NCBI GenBank assembly: GCA_027886175.1
Contig: JAJNNQ010000024.1
Coordinates: 620,001 to 684,000 of the forward strand
Direction: 5' to 3'
Source: Phylloscopus collybita
Taxonomy: Eukaryota > Chordata > Aves > Passeriformes > Phylloscopidae
Length of the DNA stretch: 64,000 nt
Below the pieces are notes generated by a model. It was given only the letters and a program-made list of their open reading frames with translations. It was not told the DNA's origin and made no database searches. Of the stretch, positions 1 to 10,109 are shown piece by piece. The stretch's first letter is position 1. Each line of letters begins with the position of its first letter. The translations under genes and the position numbers were made by a program.

Positions 1-367
1 CAGACCCACGCAGAAAACCACCAGCTTTCTGAACTACCTTCAAAACAGTTACGGAAGGGGGAAAAAACAGGGGGAGAGGAGAAGGGAAAAGGAAGTGGGG
101 AGGATGAAGGAAGGGAAAAGGAGGAAGTGGGAAAAGGAGGGGGAAAAGGGGGAGAAGGGAGATAAGGGGGAAGGACAGTAAAGAGGCAAGAAGGAGGAGG
201 AACGGGGAACTGAAGGAGGGGCGAAGGAGAGGGAGGGAGAGAACGAAAGGGGAAGGAGAGAGAAGGAAAGTGGAGGGAAGGAAAGCGGAAGGCAGAGGGT
301 GGGAAAGCAGGAGGAAGGGGGAGAGAAGGCGGGGGGCGGGGAGCGGGGGAGCCCCCGCGGGACTCAC
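1..367 (-). other. POLD3: Start of POLD3 intron 1, homopurine tract
   Basis: This is the beginning of POLD3 intron 1 on the minus strand, following the donor GTGAGT at 362-367. From about 55 to 345 the plus strand is almost entirely A and G in an irregular GGA/GAAGG pattern, so the transcribed intron is pyrimidine-rich. No further POLD3 exon is visible, so exon 2 lies beyond the left edge. Confidence 0.75.
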
Positions 368-427
368 GACGCGGTTCTGGTCGGTGACGAACTCGTCGAT
401 GTTCTCCAGGTACAGCTCGTCCGCCAT
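368..427 (-). CDS. POLD3: POLD3 coding exon 1 (partial gene)
   Basis: POLD3 is the p66 accessory subunit of DNA polymerase delta in the nucleus; it binds POLD2 and PCNA and supports lagging-strand synthesis and break-induced replication. Only the first 20 codons are here. On the minus strand the ATG is at 427-425 and the peptide MADELYLENIDEFVTDQNRV closely matches the conserved vertebrate N-terminus, which is part of the domain that contacts POLD2. The frame ends at a consensus donor (GTGAGT, 367-362) in phase 0. All later exons are outside the window. The exon sits in a CpG island, as expected for a housekeeping gene. The short length limits certainty, but the match covers nearly all residues and the next genes are its known neighbours. 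Confidence 0.9.
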
Positions 428-730
428 GGCCGCGCCGGGCCCGCGCTTCCCGCGCGCCTCAGCGCCGCGCGCGCGCCGCCGCCATGGCAACGGCCCCGCC
501 GCCGACGGCGGCCGCTCGGGGACACGGGGCGGCGCGCGCGAACGGCGAACGGGCCGGCATCGGCCACAGGCCGGACCCGACGGGCTCAGGGCGCCTTCCC
601 AACCGAATCAGTTCCGTGCTGCGGTCAGGAACGTCTCTCCTGCACGCTCCAGGAGCTCCCGGAGTGGCCGCTCCCCGCTGCAGTGCATTCCCAGCACAGG
701 GCAGGTGTGGTAAAGCCCCGCGGGAGCAGC
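428..730 (-). promoter_or_regulatory. POLD3: POLD3 CpG-island promoter and 5' UTR
   Basis: GC-rich sequence with dense CpG (about 340-700) surrounds and precedes the POLD3 start codon on the minus strand. It should hold the 5' UTR and a TATA-less promoter. The transcription start cannot be fixed from sequence alone. Overlapping open frames on both strands here are GC-driven. Confidence 0.6.
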
Positions 731-1638
731 GGCAGTCATGGGAGGGCAGAGCTGGGGAGCGGCCGGGCAGCAGCGCAGCCCCGGGTGTCCGCACAGGCGG
801 GGCTCTGCCGGCACCGGCAGCACATCCCCAAGGAATCCTCTCTCCCTCCCTCCCTCCCGGTGCAGTTCCCGTCCCGGTCAGCAGGTGCCAGCTGCACACC
901 ACGCTTGCCCGGCAGGCGCTGGGATGGCCGCGGAGCTCTGTCACCTCTGCGGAGCCCAGGGCTGCTCCTGCCCGCAGCAGGACAGGGACACGGCTGTGGG
1001 ACACCCAGGAGTACCGCTGGAGTGGGGAGAGGAATCCCAGAATCAGCGGTGGGAAAGCCCTCCAAGATCATCGAGTGCAATCCTTCCTCCAGCGCTGCCA
1101 AGGCCACCACCAGCCCATGTCCCCAAGTGCCACATCCACATGGCTTTAAATCCCTCCAGGGAGGGGGGCTTGCCTGTACAGCACTTTCCATGAAGGAATT
1201 GGCCCTAATATCCAACCTAAACCTCCTCTGGCACAACTTGAGGCCATTTCCTCTTGTCCTGTCACTTCTTCCTTGGGAGCAGAGATGGCCCCGCTTCCCT
1301 TCATGCCCCCTGCTCAATCTGCACCAGCACCTCTAAAAAGAGGTGCCAGAAGGAGCTGAGCAAGCTGGAAAACATCCAAATATCAGCAAATATCTGGGGT
1401 TTGCTTGAGCAGACTTGCATGATGCCAGGAACAACAGTGCTCTTGTCATAGTCAATATGTGGCAGTCAAGAGAGACACTGCACTCAAAGTGCTTCATTAA
1501 AAACAACCAAGAGACTCCAAGCACCAGCACCTTGTTATTCCAAACTCTCCCACACCTTTTCTCTGTAGCCTCCCAAGGGCAGCTCCACACAGCTCTGGCC
1601 CTTTCTCTCTTCCTTCCCCAGTTCTGGCTCGCTCCTTC
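731..1638. other. Intergenic, no gene seen
   Basis: Unique-looking intergenic DNA between the POLD3 promoter and the 76-bp tandem array. I see no conserved coding segment, RNA gene or clear repeat. Confidence 0.5.
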
Positions 1639-2094
1639 CTGTCCCCAGCACGGCCACCTAACCCTGTCTGTCCCACACACAGCATCTGACCCCTTCTGTC
1701 CCTGGCACAACCTCCTGTCCCCAGCACGGCCACCTAACCCTGTCTGTCCCACACACAGCATCTGACCCCTTCTGTCCCTGGCACAACCTCCTGTCCCCAG
1801 CACGGCCACCTAACCCTGTCTGTCCCACACACAGCATCTGACCCCTTCTGTCCCTGGCACAACCTCCTGTCCCCAGCACGGCCACCTAACCCTGTCTGTG
1901 CCACACACAGCATCTGACCCCTTCTGTCCCTGGCACAACCTCCTGTCCCCAGCACGGCCACCTAACCCTGTCTGTCCCACACACAGCATCTGACCCCTTC
2001 TGTCCCTGGCACAACCTCCTGTCCCCAGCACGGCCACCTAACCCTGTCTGTGCCACACACAGCATCTGACCCCTTCTGTCCCTGGCACAACCTC
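1639..2094. repeat. 76-bp minisatellite, 6 copies
   Basis: Six head-to-tail copies of a 76-bp unit start at 1639, 1715, 1791, 1867, 1943 and 2019. They are almost identical (a few C/G differences, e.g. CTGTCCC versus CTGTGCC). Each unit begins CTGTCCCCAGCACGG and ends GGCACAACCTC. Homogeneity implies recent expansion or gene conversion. The periodic open frames on the minus strand come from the repetition. Confidence 0.95.
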
Positions 2095-3039
2095 CTGGCC
2101 CTCCCTCCTCACAGCAGGGCCAGCAGACCCCAACTGAGCCCCTCCCAGCTCACTGACCCTTTATCACACCCATGGCTGGGAGGGCAAGGCTGTTCCCACT
2201 CTGGGATAATTAACACAGCTGCAAATCACATATCAAGGGCAGGACTGCCTTCAGCAGCATCTCCCTCTGTCTCCCCACATGCCCTTGCTCCAAAAGGCAC
2301 AGAAGGAAAAGAACCTCTGGCTGGGGAGTGCAGTGGCCATGCCAACCCAGGGTAGCTACCAGGGTCATCAGGAGTGTCCCTTGCCCCGGGCAAAGTCACT
2401 CACTCCAGGAGAACTCCAAGCGGATGCAGATCCTCACTTGAACACAAGAGTTTTTTACCTGGCAAAGGTCAGGGAAGGAAATTGGACACGTTTAATAGGT
2501 GTTAAAATAAACTCACAGTGGCCCTGTGCTGGGGTGTTTCTCTAGGGCTCACAATGGCATTCATTACTCAGCTGGCATCGGGTTTGTTTTGCTGGTAACA
2601 AAATGATCCACATCCTCTTCCTCCTGTGTCCCAGGCGCCTTCTCTCACACTCTTGTCTCTTTTTCTTCGTTTCACTGTAGTTATTCTTGTGCTGTGACAT
2701 TCCTGGCTTCTCATTGTTGTCTGGTTTACAGAAGGAGTGTGCAGGTCTTAAACACATTACTCACCTTTTTGTTGTTTTAAGTCTTTTTTCGTCTTTTGTT
2801 TTTTTCTCCCTTAAGTTTCCTGCTTTGAGCTTGTGCTAAGGTGCCTGGTAACTGTGAAATTACACTTTTCACCCTCAGGGCACAGTGTGTGTCAGTGCTG
2901 CAGGTTGGCTTAAGGGTACAAATGAGTGTAAGAGGTAAGAATTCTCTAGCTGAGGGTTTCTTTCCTCTGTACTAAAATGCCATGGGATCTGGATCTGGTC
3001 TCACTCACACCTGCTTTATTCTCTGAGGGAGCTGAATGG
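2095..3039. other. Intergenic, no gene seen
   Basis: Intergenic DNA without a recognisable gene. It includes a T-rich stretch at about 2760-2820. Confidence 0.45.
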
Positions 3040-3185
3040 GCATAAATTGAAACAAGAGAGGTTCAGACTGGACATAAGGAGAAGTTACTAGAAGGGTTTG
3101 GGTTGGAAGGGGCATTGAAGACCACCTTGTTCCACTCCCCTGCCATGGGCAGGGACACCTTCCACTAGACCATGTTGCTCCTGAT
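3040..3185. mobile_element. Two abutting CR1 LINE fragments in opposite orientation
   Basis: About 3045-3095 resembles plus-strand CR1 sequence (GAGGTTCAGACTGGACATAAGG). About 3096-3185 resembles the reverse complement of the CR1 3' end (TTTGGGTTGGAAGG followed by CCTGCCATGGGCAGGGACACC). Both are short and diverged. CR1 is the dominant LINE of birds and its copies are typically 5'-truncated. Confidence 0.7.
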
Positions 3186-3477
3186 CTCCTTGGTGACATA
3201 TTTTGAGAGCTCTTAATGTGGGCTGGCTTCATTCTCTTTCTTCCTCTGCTGTGCCAACCCTGAAGTTTCAGTGCCAGCTCCTCTGAGGTGTGAAAGGCAG
3301 AGTCAACAAGGCACAGCCACTTCAAAAGGGCCAAGATTCTGAAGGACACACGGGACAAGCAGGGCTGGCTCCTCGGTGTCGGAGCTCTGCCCTCACCTCC
3401 CCAGGCTGTGTGGAAGTGCCCTGGAGGTTTGTTATCCTGGCACGGTTTGAGCCTGGGCTCTACGTGTGACTTACACC

Positions 3478-3715
3478 AAGGCATTTGGGTCCCTTGGAGC
3501 CCCTTCAGGCCCTGCCAGGGGCTCTGAGCTCTCCCTGGAGCCTTCTCCTCTCCAGGTGAGCACCCCCAGCTCTCCCAGCCTGGCCCCAGAGCAGAGGGGC
3601 TCCAGCCCTGGAGCAGCTCTGGTGCCTCCTCTGGACTCTCTCCAGCAGCTCCAGGTCCTTGTGCTGCTGGCCCAGGGCTGGGGCAGCTCTGCAGGTGGGA
3701 TCACACTTGGGCATT
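3478..3715 (-). mobile_element. CR1 LINE fragment
   Basis: The minus strand matches the same CR1 family as the copies at 19425 and 58935: blocks reading GGGGCTCCAGCCCTGGAG, GGTGCTCACCTGGAGAGG and the GGGCCTGAAGGGGCTCCA segment are all present as reverse complement. It lacks the 3' end, so it is an internal fragment with no intact reverse transcriptase. Confidence 0.8.
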
Positions 3716-6183
3716 TCTCTGGTGCTCCCGAAGAACTGCCATCCCTCCCCTAAGTGAGCTCTTCTGGGCTGTCTTCCTTAGAGGCAGTGCTGTGGTGGGT
3801 GCTTTGGGCTGCTCTGAAGTCGTGCTGCTTGTCCAGGTGCCAGGTGGAATGCCCTGCCAGGGGGTCTGGCCAGGGATAAACTGGGGATGAAAGCATCTTC
3901 AGCAGTGTTGATGAAGGACAAACAGCACATCCGAGCTTCACAAGTGGGAACGTCAGCTCCCGGTGCCACGAGAAGCTGGGGGGAGCGTGGAGCCTGCCAT
4001 GCTGGCTCCCAGATGGGCCAAAAAATGACGATTGCCCAGAGAAGTACAATCTGCACAGAAACACCGGCTTTGACCCATCTGCCCAGGCCAGCAAGGAGCT
4101 TCCTTAAGTACTTCCTTAATGCACCCGTGGGGCACAGCCCGTGGCACAGCCCGACACGTGCATTTCCTTGTTTTTCTTCCCCTTTGGCACAGCCTTGGGA
4201 ACGTGCTTCTCCGAGTCAATGAACAGCCCGGGGTGGGGACAGGGCAGTGCTGCCCGTGGGACACATCCACCCAGATCCTGCCCAAATGAACCATGCCCCC
4301 CAGCACCCCTGGGGAAAGGTGCAGTCTGCAGGAAAATCTTTGTCCTTCCTAAGGAGGTGGCTTGTAGGATTTGAGTCGTGGCGGTGTTCTGCGTGGGGAG
4401 GTTGGTTGTTGCTTCCAAGGTCTCAATGGGAACCTGGTGTCATTGGATCAAGTCAAAATGAAAGGAGAGCTTTAAGGCTTCCCAGCAGCACCTCCTGCAC
4501 CCAGCCAGGAGGCCTCTGCATCAGCAGGGACGAGCAGCCAGGATCAAACCCCCCCAGGGTTTGAGGGGCACAGAGGAGCTGATCTCTGCACCCCTCCCAG
4601 CCCTGTGGGAGAAGGGAGGCAGGCAGCTGTGATTCCAGAAACAGGGTCAGGGATGCTCCTTCAGGATAGGCTGCTTCTCCTGAGCCTGTGTGGCTCGTGG
4701 CCACACACTGAATTCCTGTGCCTTCCCAATAATTCGTGTCATTGGTACACGCAAATGCCCCTCGAGTACAATTTCCTTGGGGAAAAAAAAAAAAAGGATT
4801 TTGCTGAAAGGCTCGTGGCAGTGTGGGGAGGGGCCTGCTGTGCTTGGGGGTGCCAGAGGCAGCCCGAGCTGGCCACTCCACTCTCAGCTCTGCCCCGATG
4901 CCAGCACAGCTCTGTCACCTCTCCGTGACATGCCGGCCTTGCCAAACTCAGCAGGAATTTTGTCCCGGCCTTCACTGGAGCCAAGATGTTGCCCTTTGCC
5001 TCTGTCCGTAGCTCTCTGTGAGCTGTGACAGTCCCTCTTGCCAGGCACCTGTTCCACAGCCACCACCTCTGTCGTCCCCTCCTCTTCCTGTCATTAAGCC
5101 CTGACTTGGATTAGCCCTGAAGTTCCCCAGGGAGGCTCTCCTGACAGAAAAAATCAGGCTTTGTGCTCCAACGGGCTGGGGAGGATTGCAGGGGTGCTGC
5201 TAAGGTTGAAGGGACCCAGAGGAGAAGCAGATCAGTGCATTGTGGAGACAAAAAGCCACCCACCCCGCTTTAGAAGCCCTGCCAGAAGGAGAAAACGTGA
5301 GCCATCCCTGGCGGCCCGCCGGGCAGATTTCCGCCCCGGTCCCAAAGCAGGATGTGCAGAGTGCAGGGGACAGTGACGCCACCGCGCTGCTCTGCCCTGC
5401 TGCTTACGAGGGTCCCAGCCCTGTGACACGCAGCTCGCCTCGTCCTACGCAGGCAGAAAGGAAGAGCCCTTGGCTTTGATCTCCAGGCAAGAAGTGGGGG
5501 CTCAGCCGTAAAAAAAAAGGAAATAACTCTCTGCACACACGCTGTTGGTGCAAAACATGAGCCTCTCCTGCCAAGGCAGAGACCCGGAGCAGCTCTCCTG
5601 GAGCTGGGGATCCCACCCCAGCTGGGATACTCAGGCTGGGTGCTGCTCGATTCCTACTGAGGTTTATGGTGGGGCTTTTCCCCTCTGTTTTCTCCTTTAC
5701 ATTGAGAAAATGGCCTGACAAAGGGAAGCACCTTTCCTTCCTTGCCAGTAACACAGAAGTTGACCTTGTCAGCTGACAGCTGAATTACCTGTGGCGACAA
5801 AGGGCAAATGATCAGCGAGGTGTGTTTCTGATAAAAGCAGGAGTTCAGTAACACCGTGATTGCTCTGTAAAATCAGGACATACTTTCACACGCTTAACCC
5901 ATTCGATAAGCTGCAAGGGCTGCAGGCTGGGAACAGTTTGCTTGGTTTGTTTTAACGGTTGACTCATTAGCAGCTCGACCAGATTTGTCTGTTCTCTACA
6001 TTTGGAATAAAAAGCTGAGGTGGGAACACCTTCTCTTTCGCAGTCCCAGGGTGATGAACTGCAGCTCTCACCAGCACCTCGGCAATGCCAGAGCTATATT
6101 TACAAGCACAGTAATATTATTCAAGATACAATACAAGAACACAAGAACTTTATTTACAGTTCACAACCTTGAGGTGCCTGCAC
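3716..6183. other. Intergenic, no gene seen
   Basis: About 2.5 kb without a supportable gene. Small features are an A run (about 4782-4794) and an AP-1-like TGACTCA at about 5961 inside an AT-richer patch (5900-6180) that could be regulatory. Open frames here are short, mutually overlapping and lack recognisable domains. Confidence 0.45.
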
Positions 6184-6350
6184 AGAATCACACAAAGTTA
6201 ATGGGTTGGAAGGGAACTTAAAGCCCATCCAGTTCCACCCCCTGCCATGAGCAGGGACACCTTCCAGTAGACCAGGTTGCTCAAGGCCTTATCCAGCCTG
6301 GCCAGGAACACTTCCAGGGTTGGGGCATCCACAGCTGTCCTAATTTTACT
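6184..6350 (-). mobile_element. CR1 LINE 3' fragment
   Basis: Reads as the reverse complement of a CR1 3' end: CAGAATCAC, then GGGTTGGAAGGGAAC, CCCCTGCCATGAGCAGGGACACC, and CCAGGTTGCTCAAGGCC. It is diverged and non-coding. Confidence 0.85.
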
Positions 6351-6399
6351 CCAGAATCCTAATTTTAGCCTGCTTTGAGCAGGCCTGTGATTGCCCAGC

Positions 6400-7225
6400 T
6401 GCACAGGGATGTGCACATCCCTCACTCCTGCCCGTTCCCCCCTGTCACCACTGCACCGTCCCCTCCTCACCCTGTCCCCCACCCTAGTGCCCCATGTCCC
6501 ACACTCTGTGGTGAGAGGGGCCCTGTCCTTCTCCCTGTGCCCTCCTGCAGCCCTGGCCCTATCAGCACCCCCAGGCCCATGACCTCCTCCCTGTGCCTTA
6601 TCCCCTGTCCCCTATCTCTATCCCCTGTCCCTGGGCACTTGCTCCCTGTCCCCGTCTCTATCCCCACCGCAGGCCCCATCCCCGCCTTTGGTCCACGTCC
6701 CACGTCCCCAGGCGCTGCTCCCCACTCTCCAGCCCCAAAGCACCATCCTCTGTCCCGCTGTTCCCTCTCCCCGTCCCTGTCCTCCATGTCTCCATTCACC
6801 ATGTCTGTGCCCTGTCCCCCATCCTCTGCCCCTGCACGCTCGCCCTCCACCATCCTGTCCCCCGCCCCCGTCTCATCCCCACTGCCTCTCCCTGCCGCCA
6901 CTGCTCCTCCTGTCCCCCCGCCCCCGTCTCATCCCCACTGCCTCTCCCTGCCGCCACTGCTCCTCCTGTCCCCCCGCCCCCGTCTCATCCCCACTGCCTC
7001 TCCCTGTCGCCACTGCTCCTCCTGTCCCCACGGCCCGGGCAGCCCGTCCCCGCCGCCTGCCCACATCACTCTGCCTGTCCCTATCCTCGCCTCCCGCTTC
7101 CGTCCCCGCCTCTTGCTCCTACCCCCGCCTCCTGTCCCCGTCCCCGCCTCCTGTCCCCGTCCCCGCTGCTTTGCCGCCTCCCCATCTCCGCTGCCTGTCT
7201 CTGTGCCGCGGCCTGTGCCCGTGTC
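6400..7225. repeat. Degenerate C/T-rich low-complexity block with 56-bp triplication
   Basis: About 800 bp upstream of LIPT2 is dominated by degenerate CCTGTCCCC-type words. Within it, 6855-7021 holds three near-identical 55/56-bp copies (starts 6855, 6910, 6966) containing CCCCCGTCTCATCCCCAC. The composition keeps several frames open, including one that runs in frame into LIPT2 exon 1; this is not evidence of translation. Confidence 0.85.
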
Positions 7226-7288
7226 CCCATCCCCATCCCCATCCCCATCCCCATCCCCATCCCCGTCCCCATCCCCATCCCCATCCCC
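7226..7288. repeat. (CCCCAT)n hexanucleotide repeat
   Basis: About ten to eleven tandem CCCCAT units, interrupted once by CCCCGT, lie 140-200 bp upstream of the LIPT2 start codon. The minus strand therefore carries repeated runs of four G, a sequence able to form G-quadruplexes. Confidence 0.95.
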
Positions 7289-7430
7289 TGCCCGCCGGCC
7301 CGGTTCGCTGCGGTGCGCTCGCCCCGCCCGGCGTTCCCGGCGGCCGGGGCGGTGTTCCGGCGGTGTCCCGGCGCTGTTCCCGGCGCTGTTCCCGGCGGTG
7401 TCCCGGCGCTGTCCCGGCGCTGTCCCCGCC
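7289..7430 (+). promoter_or_regulatory. LIPT2: LIPT2 proximal promoter / 5' UTR with ~12-bp repeats
   Basis: CpG-island DNA directly upstream of the LIPT2 ATG. From about 7353 to 7430 it consists of roughly six to seven imperfect copies of a 12-13 bp word of the type GTCCCGGCGCT, which reaches the start codon. No TATA box is visible, so dispersed initiation is likely. Confidence 0.6.
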
Positions 7431-7911
7431 ATGTCGCGGCCGGCGGTGCGGGTGCTGCGGCTGGGCGCGGTGCCGTACGCGGAGGCGCTGCGGGTGCAGG
7501 AGCGCTGCGTGGCGGCGGCGCGGGCGGCGCGGGGCCCGGCGGGGCCGGCGGGGCCGGGCCCGGGCACGGCGGGGGCCGAGAGCGTGGTGCTGAGCGAGCC
7601 GGCGCGGCCCGTCTACACCTGGGGGCTGCGGGGCGCGCCGGGCGCGGCGGCGGCCGCGGCGCTGCGGGCGCGGGGCGCGGCGCTGGTGGCGGCGCGGCGC
7701 GGCGGCCACATCACCTTCCACGGCCCCGGGCAGCTCCTGGCCTTCCCCGTGCTCGACCTGCGCCGCCGCCGCCTCCCGCTCCGCGCCTACGTGGCCGGGC
7801 TGGAGGAGCTGGTGCTGCGGCTGTGCCGCCGCCTCGGGCTGGGCGCGGCCCGCGCCCTCCCGCCGCCCTTCACCGGGGTCTGGATGGGCGACAGCAAACT
7901 CTGTGCCATCG
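7431..7911 (+). CDS. LIPT2: LIPT2 exon 1 (coding)
   Basis: 481 nt encode residues 1-160 plus one base of codon 161. The exon ends ...GCCATCG before the donor GTGAGC at 7912. It contains the RGG/HGPG substrate-binding motif and the catalytic Lys. Confidence 0.93.
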
Positions 7912-8722
7912 GTGAGCGGGGACGGCCCCGGGGGCGCGTGTGTGTGTCCGGAGCCAGGCCCGGAGAGCTGCGGCTGTTCCACCTGCGGAACAGAAGCTCC
8001 AGGGAGAGCTCCGAGCCCCTTGCAGGGCCTGAAGGGGCTCCAGGAGAGCTGGAGAGGGGCTGGGGACAAGGGGGAACGGCTTCCCACTGCCAGAGGGCAG
8101 GGTTAGACGGGATATTGGAAAGAAACTCTTCTCTGTGAGGTTGGGGAGGCCCTGTCACAGGTTGGCCAGAAAGGCTGTGGCTGCCCCATCCCTGGAAGTG
8201 CTCGAGGCCAGGTTGGACGGGGTTTGGAGCAACCTGGGATAGTGGGAGGCGTCCCTGCCCGTGGAATATCTCCCAACCCAAGCCCTCCTGTGATTCCATG
8301 TGCCTCAGGCGGGGCACAGTGGCAGAGCCCTGGAACCCTGCTGTGGAGCTGTAGGCACCGGGGAGGGTGGGTGTGCCCCGGGGAGCATGCAGGGTGGGAT
8401 TTGCGTCCAGGAGGAAGGGGCAGCACAGTTCTGAGCCCCTGCTGACCCTGGTGGTGGTGCTGACGGGTGGGTGCTCCTGGCCCCTGCAGGTGTGCACTGC
8501 GGGAACCACATCACCTCGCACGGGCTGGCGCTGAACTGCTGCACCGACCTCACCTGGTTCGAGCACATCGTCCCCTGCGGGCTGGAGGGGAAGGGGGTCA
8601 CCTCGCTGAGCCACGAGCTGGGCCAGCACGTCGCCGTCAGCCACGTCCTCGAGCCTTTCCTCGACTCCTTCCAGGAGGTGTTTGACTGCACTTTGGTCTC
8701 TCCAGAAGAGCCCGGGGATTAG
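7431..8722 (+). CDS. LIPT2: LIPT2, octanoyl-[acyl-carrier-protein] transferase (two exons)
   Basis: LIPT2 moves octanoate from mitochondrial acyl carrier protein to the H protein of the glycine cleavage system, the first step of lipoate synthesis. Joining 7431-7911 and 8490-8722 (phase 1) gives 237 aa, close to the human protein. LipB-family motifs are present: RGG...FHGPGQ at residues 90-101, the active-site Lys in SKLCAIG (K156), [10 protein letters not shown] at 167-176, and the nucleophile Cys in HIVPCG (C190). The region between residues about 28 and 48 is Ala/Gly/Pro-rich and is probably lineage-specific. The start at 7431 gives the expected N-terminus ([15 protein letters not shown]); the frame is open upstream but only through low-complexity DNA. 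The gene lies between POLD3 and KCNE3 as in human. Exon 1 is extremely GC-rich. Confidence 0.95.
7995..8265 (+). mobile_element. CR1 LINE fragment inside LIPT2 intron
   Basis: Sense-oriented CR1 fragment with the blocks GAGAGCTCCGAGCCCC, GGGCCTGAAGGGGCTCCAGG, CACTGCCAGAGGGCAGGG and GGGAGGCGTCCCTGCCC. It makes up about half of the 578-bp LIPT2 intron. Confidence 0.85.
8490..8722 (+). CDS. LIPT2: LIPT2 exon 2 (coding, terminal)
   Basis: Follows the acceptor CCCCTGCAG (8481-8489). The 233 nt encode [16 protein letters not shown] through the Cys190 region to TAG at 8720-8722. The spliced junction restores the conserved AIGV motif, which confirms the phase. Confidence 0.94.
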
Positions 8723-9040
8723 GGTTGTGGTGGTGCCTTGGCCGGGCGCTCTGGCAAAGCCGCGGCGCAGCCCCGGGGGTCTCTGTCGTGAGACAAGTTC
8801 TCGTGCCTTTGCCTGTGGACCGTGAGTGGACAGTGGCACAGGGTTTCAGAATGCTGCTCGAACATCCACACCTCTCCTGGGGCTGTTCTCTCCAGCCCTG
8901 TGAGTCTCCATCCCTCGGCTGAGACCTCCGCGGGTACCACATCCCCCATCACTCGCTGGGGAAGTACCCAAACAGGTGCTTTTGTGGGGTGTTTTCTGCC
9001 TTTTGCCCCACAAAAATTAAAGACTTGTGTGAAGGCTCAT
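8723..9040 (+). other. LIPT2: LIPT2 3' UTR with ATTAAA signal
   Basis: Sequence after the LIPT2 stop. A variant polyadenylation signal ATTAAA at 9016-9021 is followed by T/G-containing sequence, so the transcript may end at about 9040. The end is inferred. Confidence 0.5.
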
Positions 9041-9829
9041 CAACTCACATGAATTCATGTGGGTCGAGCATCCTTCCCTCGCTGATGGGTACAAAGAGGC
9101 ACATTTTATATATAAAGAGACTTACTGGGAACTTGGACTGCTGATCCTCTTCTCATTTATTTACCCCGAGACTTTATCAGTGACAGCCTTTTTCTCACCC
9201 TGAGCCCAGGGAACTCCTCACATGGCAAAGATCCTGGCGTCAGGGAGGGTGGAAGATGGCTGCAAAGGCTGGTTAAAAGGCCATGGATGCAGTGGAAAAG
9301 CGGGAAGAGGAGGGAAGGGGCTCGGGGTTCACGAGGAGAGAAGCCACGGCTGTTGTGGATCCTGTGGGACCAGGCTGCATCCTGGCAGCAGGGTGAAGGA
9401 GACCTGCTCCCACTGGGCCTGGTGGAGGTGCTGGAGGAGGTGTTGGCTGTCAGCTCTTCTGAAATCGCTGTCGCAGCTGCAGCATCATAAGCTGATTTAA
9501 TGGACGGGTGTTTCCAGGGGAGAGAAGTCAGCCTGAGGCTGAAGTACCCACACCCTTCTCCTGACCCCCACCCACAGCCCCTGACTGCTGTTCTGGGCCT
9601 TCTCCCTGCCCCACAAGCTTCGGGGTTTCTCTGCTGCTGCACAGCCCTGGCAGCTCCCTGTGAGCCACCCGTGGGTGCCCAGTGGGGCTGGAAGCGGGGG
9701 AAATGCCATTCGATGGAGCAGGCTGAGCTCCAGGAGAGAAGGGTGAGCAGGAGGAACATGCCCAGGCAGGCTCTGTGCCGGTGTGAGGGCTCGGGGGCAG
9801 CCGTGCCGGACGAGGAGGGACAGGAAAGC
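9041..9829. other. LIPT2-KCNE3 intergenic segment, no gene seen
   Basis: A small AT-rich patch (TTTATATATAAAG, about 9103-9118) is followed by GC-richer DNA. No coding or RNA gene is supported. Confidence 0.45.
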
Positions 9830-10109
9830 GTGTGCGGGGGAAGGCAGAGCCCCGCTCCCCGCCCCACAACGCGCCGGTGTCCGGCCGGGCCCGGGGCCGC
9901 GGGGCTGGGGACAGGCTGGTGGCCCGCGGCGGGGCTGGGGACAGGCTGGTGGCCCGCGGCGGGGCTGGGTGGCTGCGGCAGGTGGCTCTGCCCCGGGAAG
10001 GGGAGGAGGCTGGCGGCGCTCCCAGCCCGGCCGGCATCCCTCCCCGGCGGCAGCGATGCTCAGTCCCGGCTCAGCCTGGCAGCAGCGCAGGCAGGGAGGG
10101 CACACGAGG
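9830..10109 (+). promoter_or_regulatory. KCNE3: Candidate KCNE3 promoter and noncoding first exon
   Basis: A CpG-rich block upstream of KCNE3 ends at a strong donor-like site (CACACGAG|GTGAGTGCG, junction 10109/10110). KCNE3 genes usually have noncoding 5' exons and one coding exon, and the coding exon here has its own acceptor at 12276-12277. A 5' UTR exon ending at 10109 is therefore plausible, but it is inferred. The block includes a 30-bp unit (GGGGCTGGGGACAGGCTGGT and ten more bases) repeated 2.3 times at 9901-9970. Confidence 0.45.

Noticed and set aside
6375..8138. 587-codon plus-strand frame
   Set aside because: The first two thirds are Pro/Ser-rich translation of C/T-rich repeats. 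Only the segment from 7431 to 7911 is real coding sequence (LIPT2 exon 1), and the frame then runs into intronic CR1.
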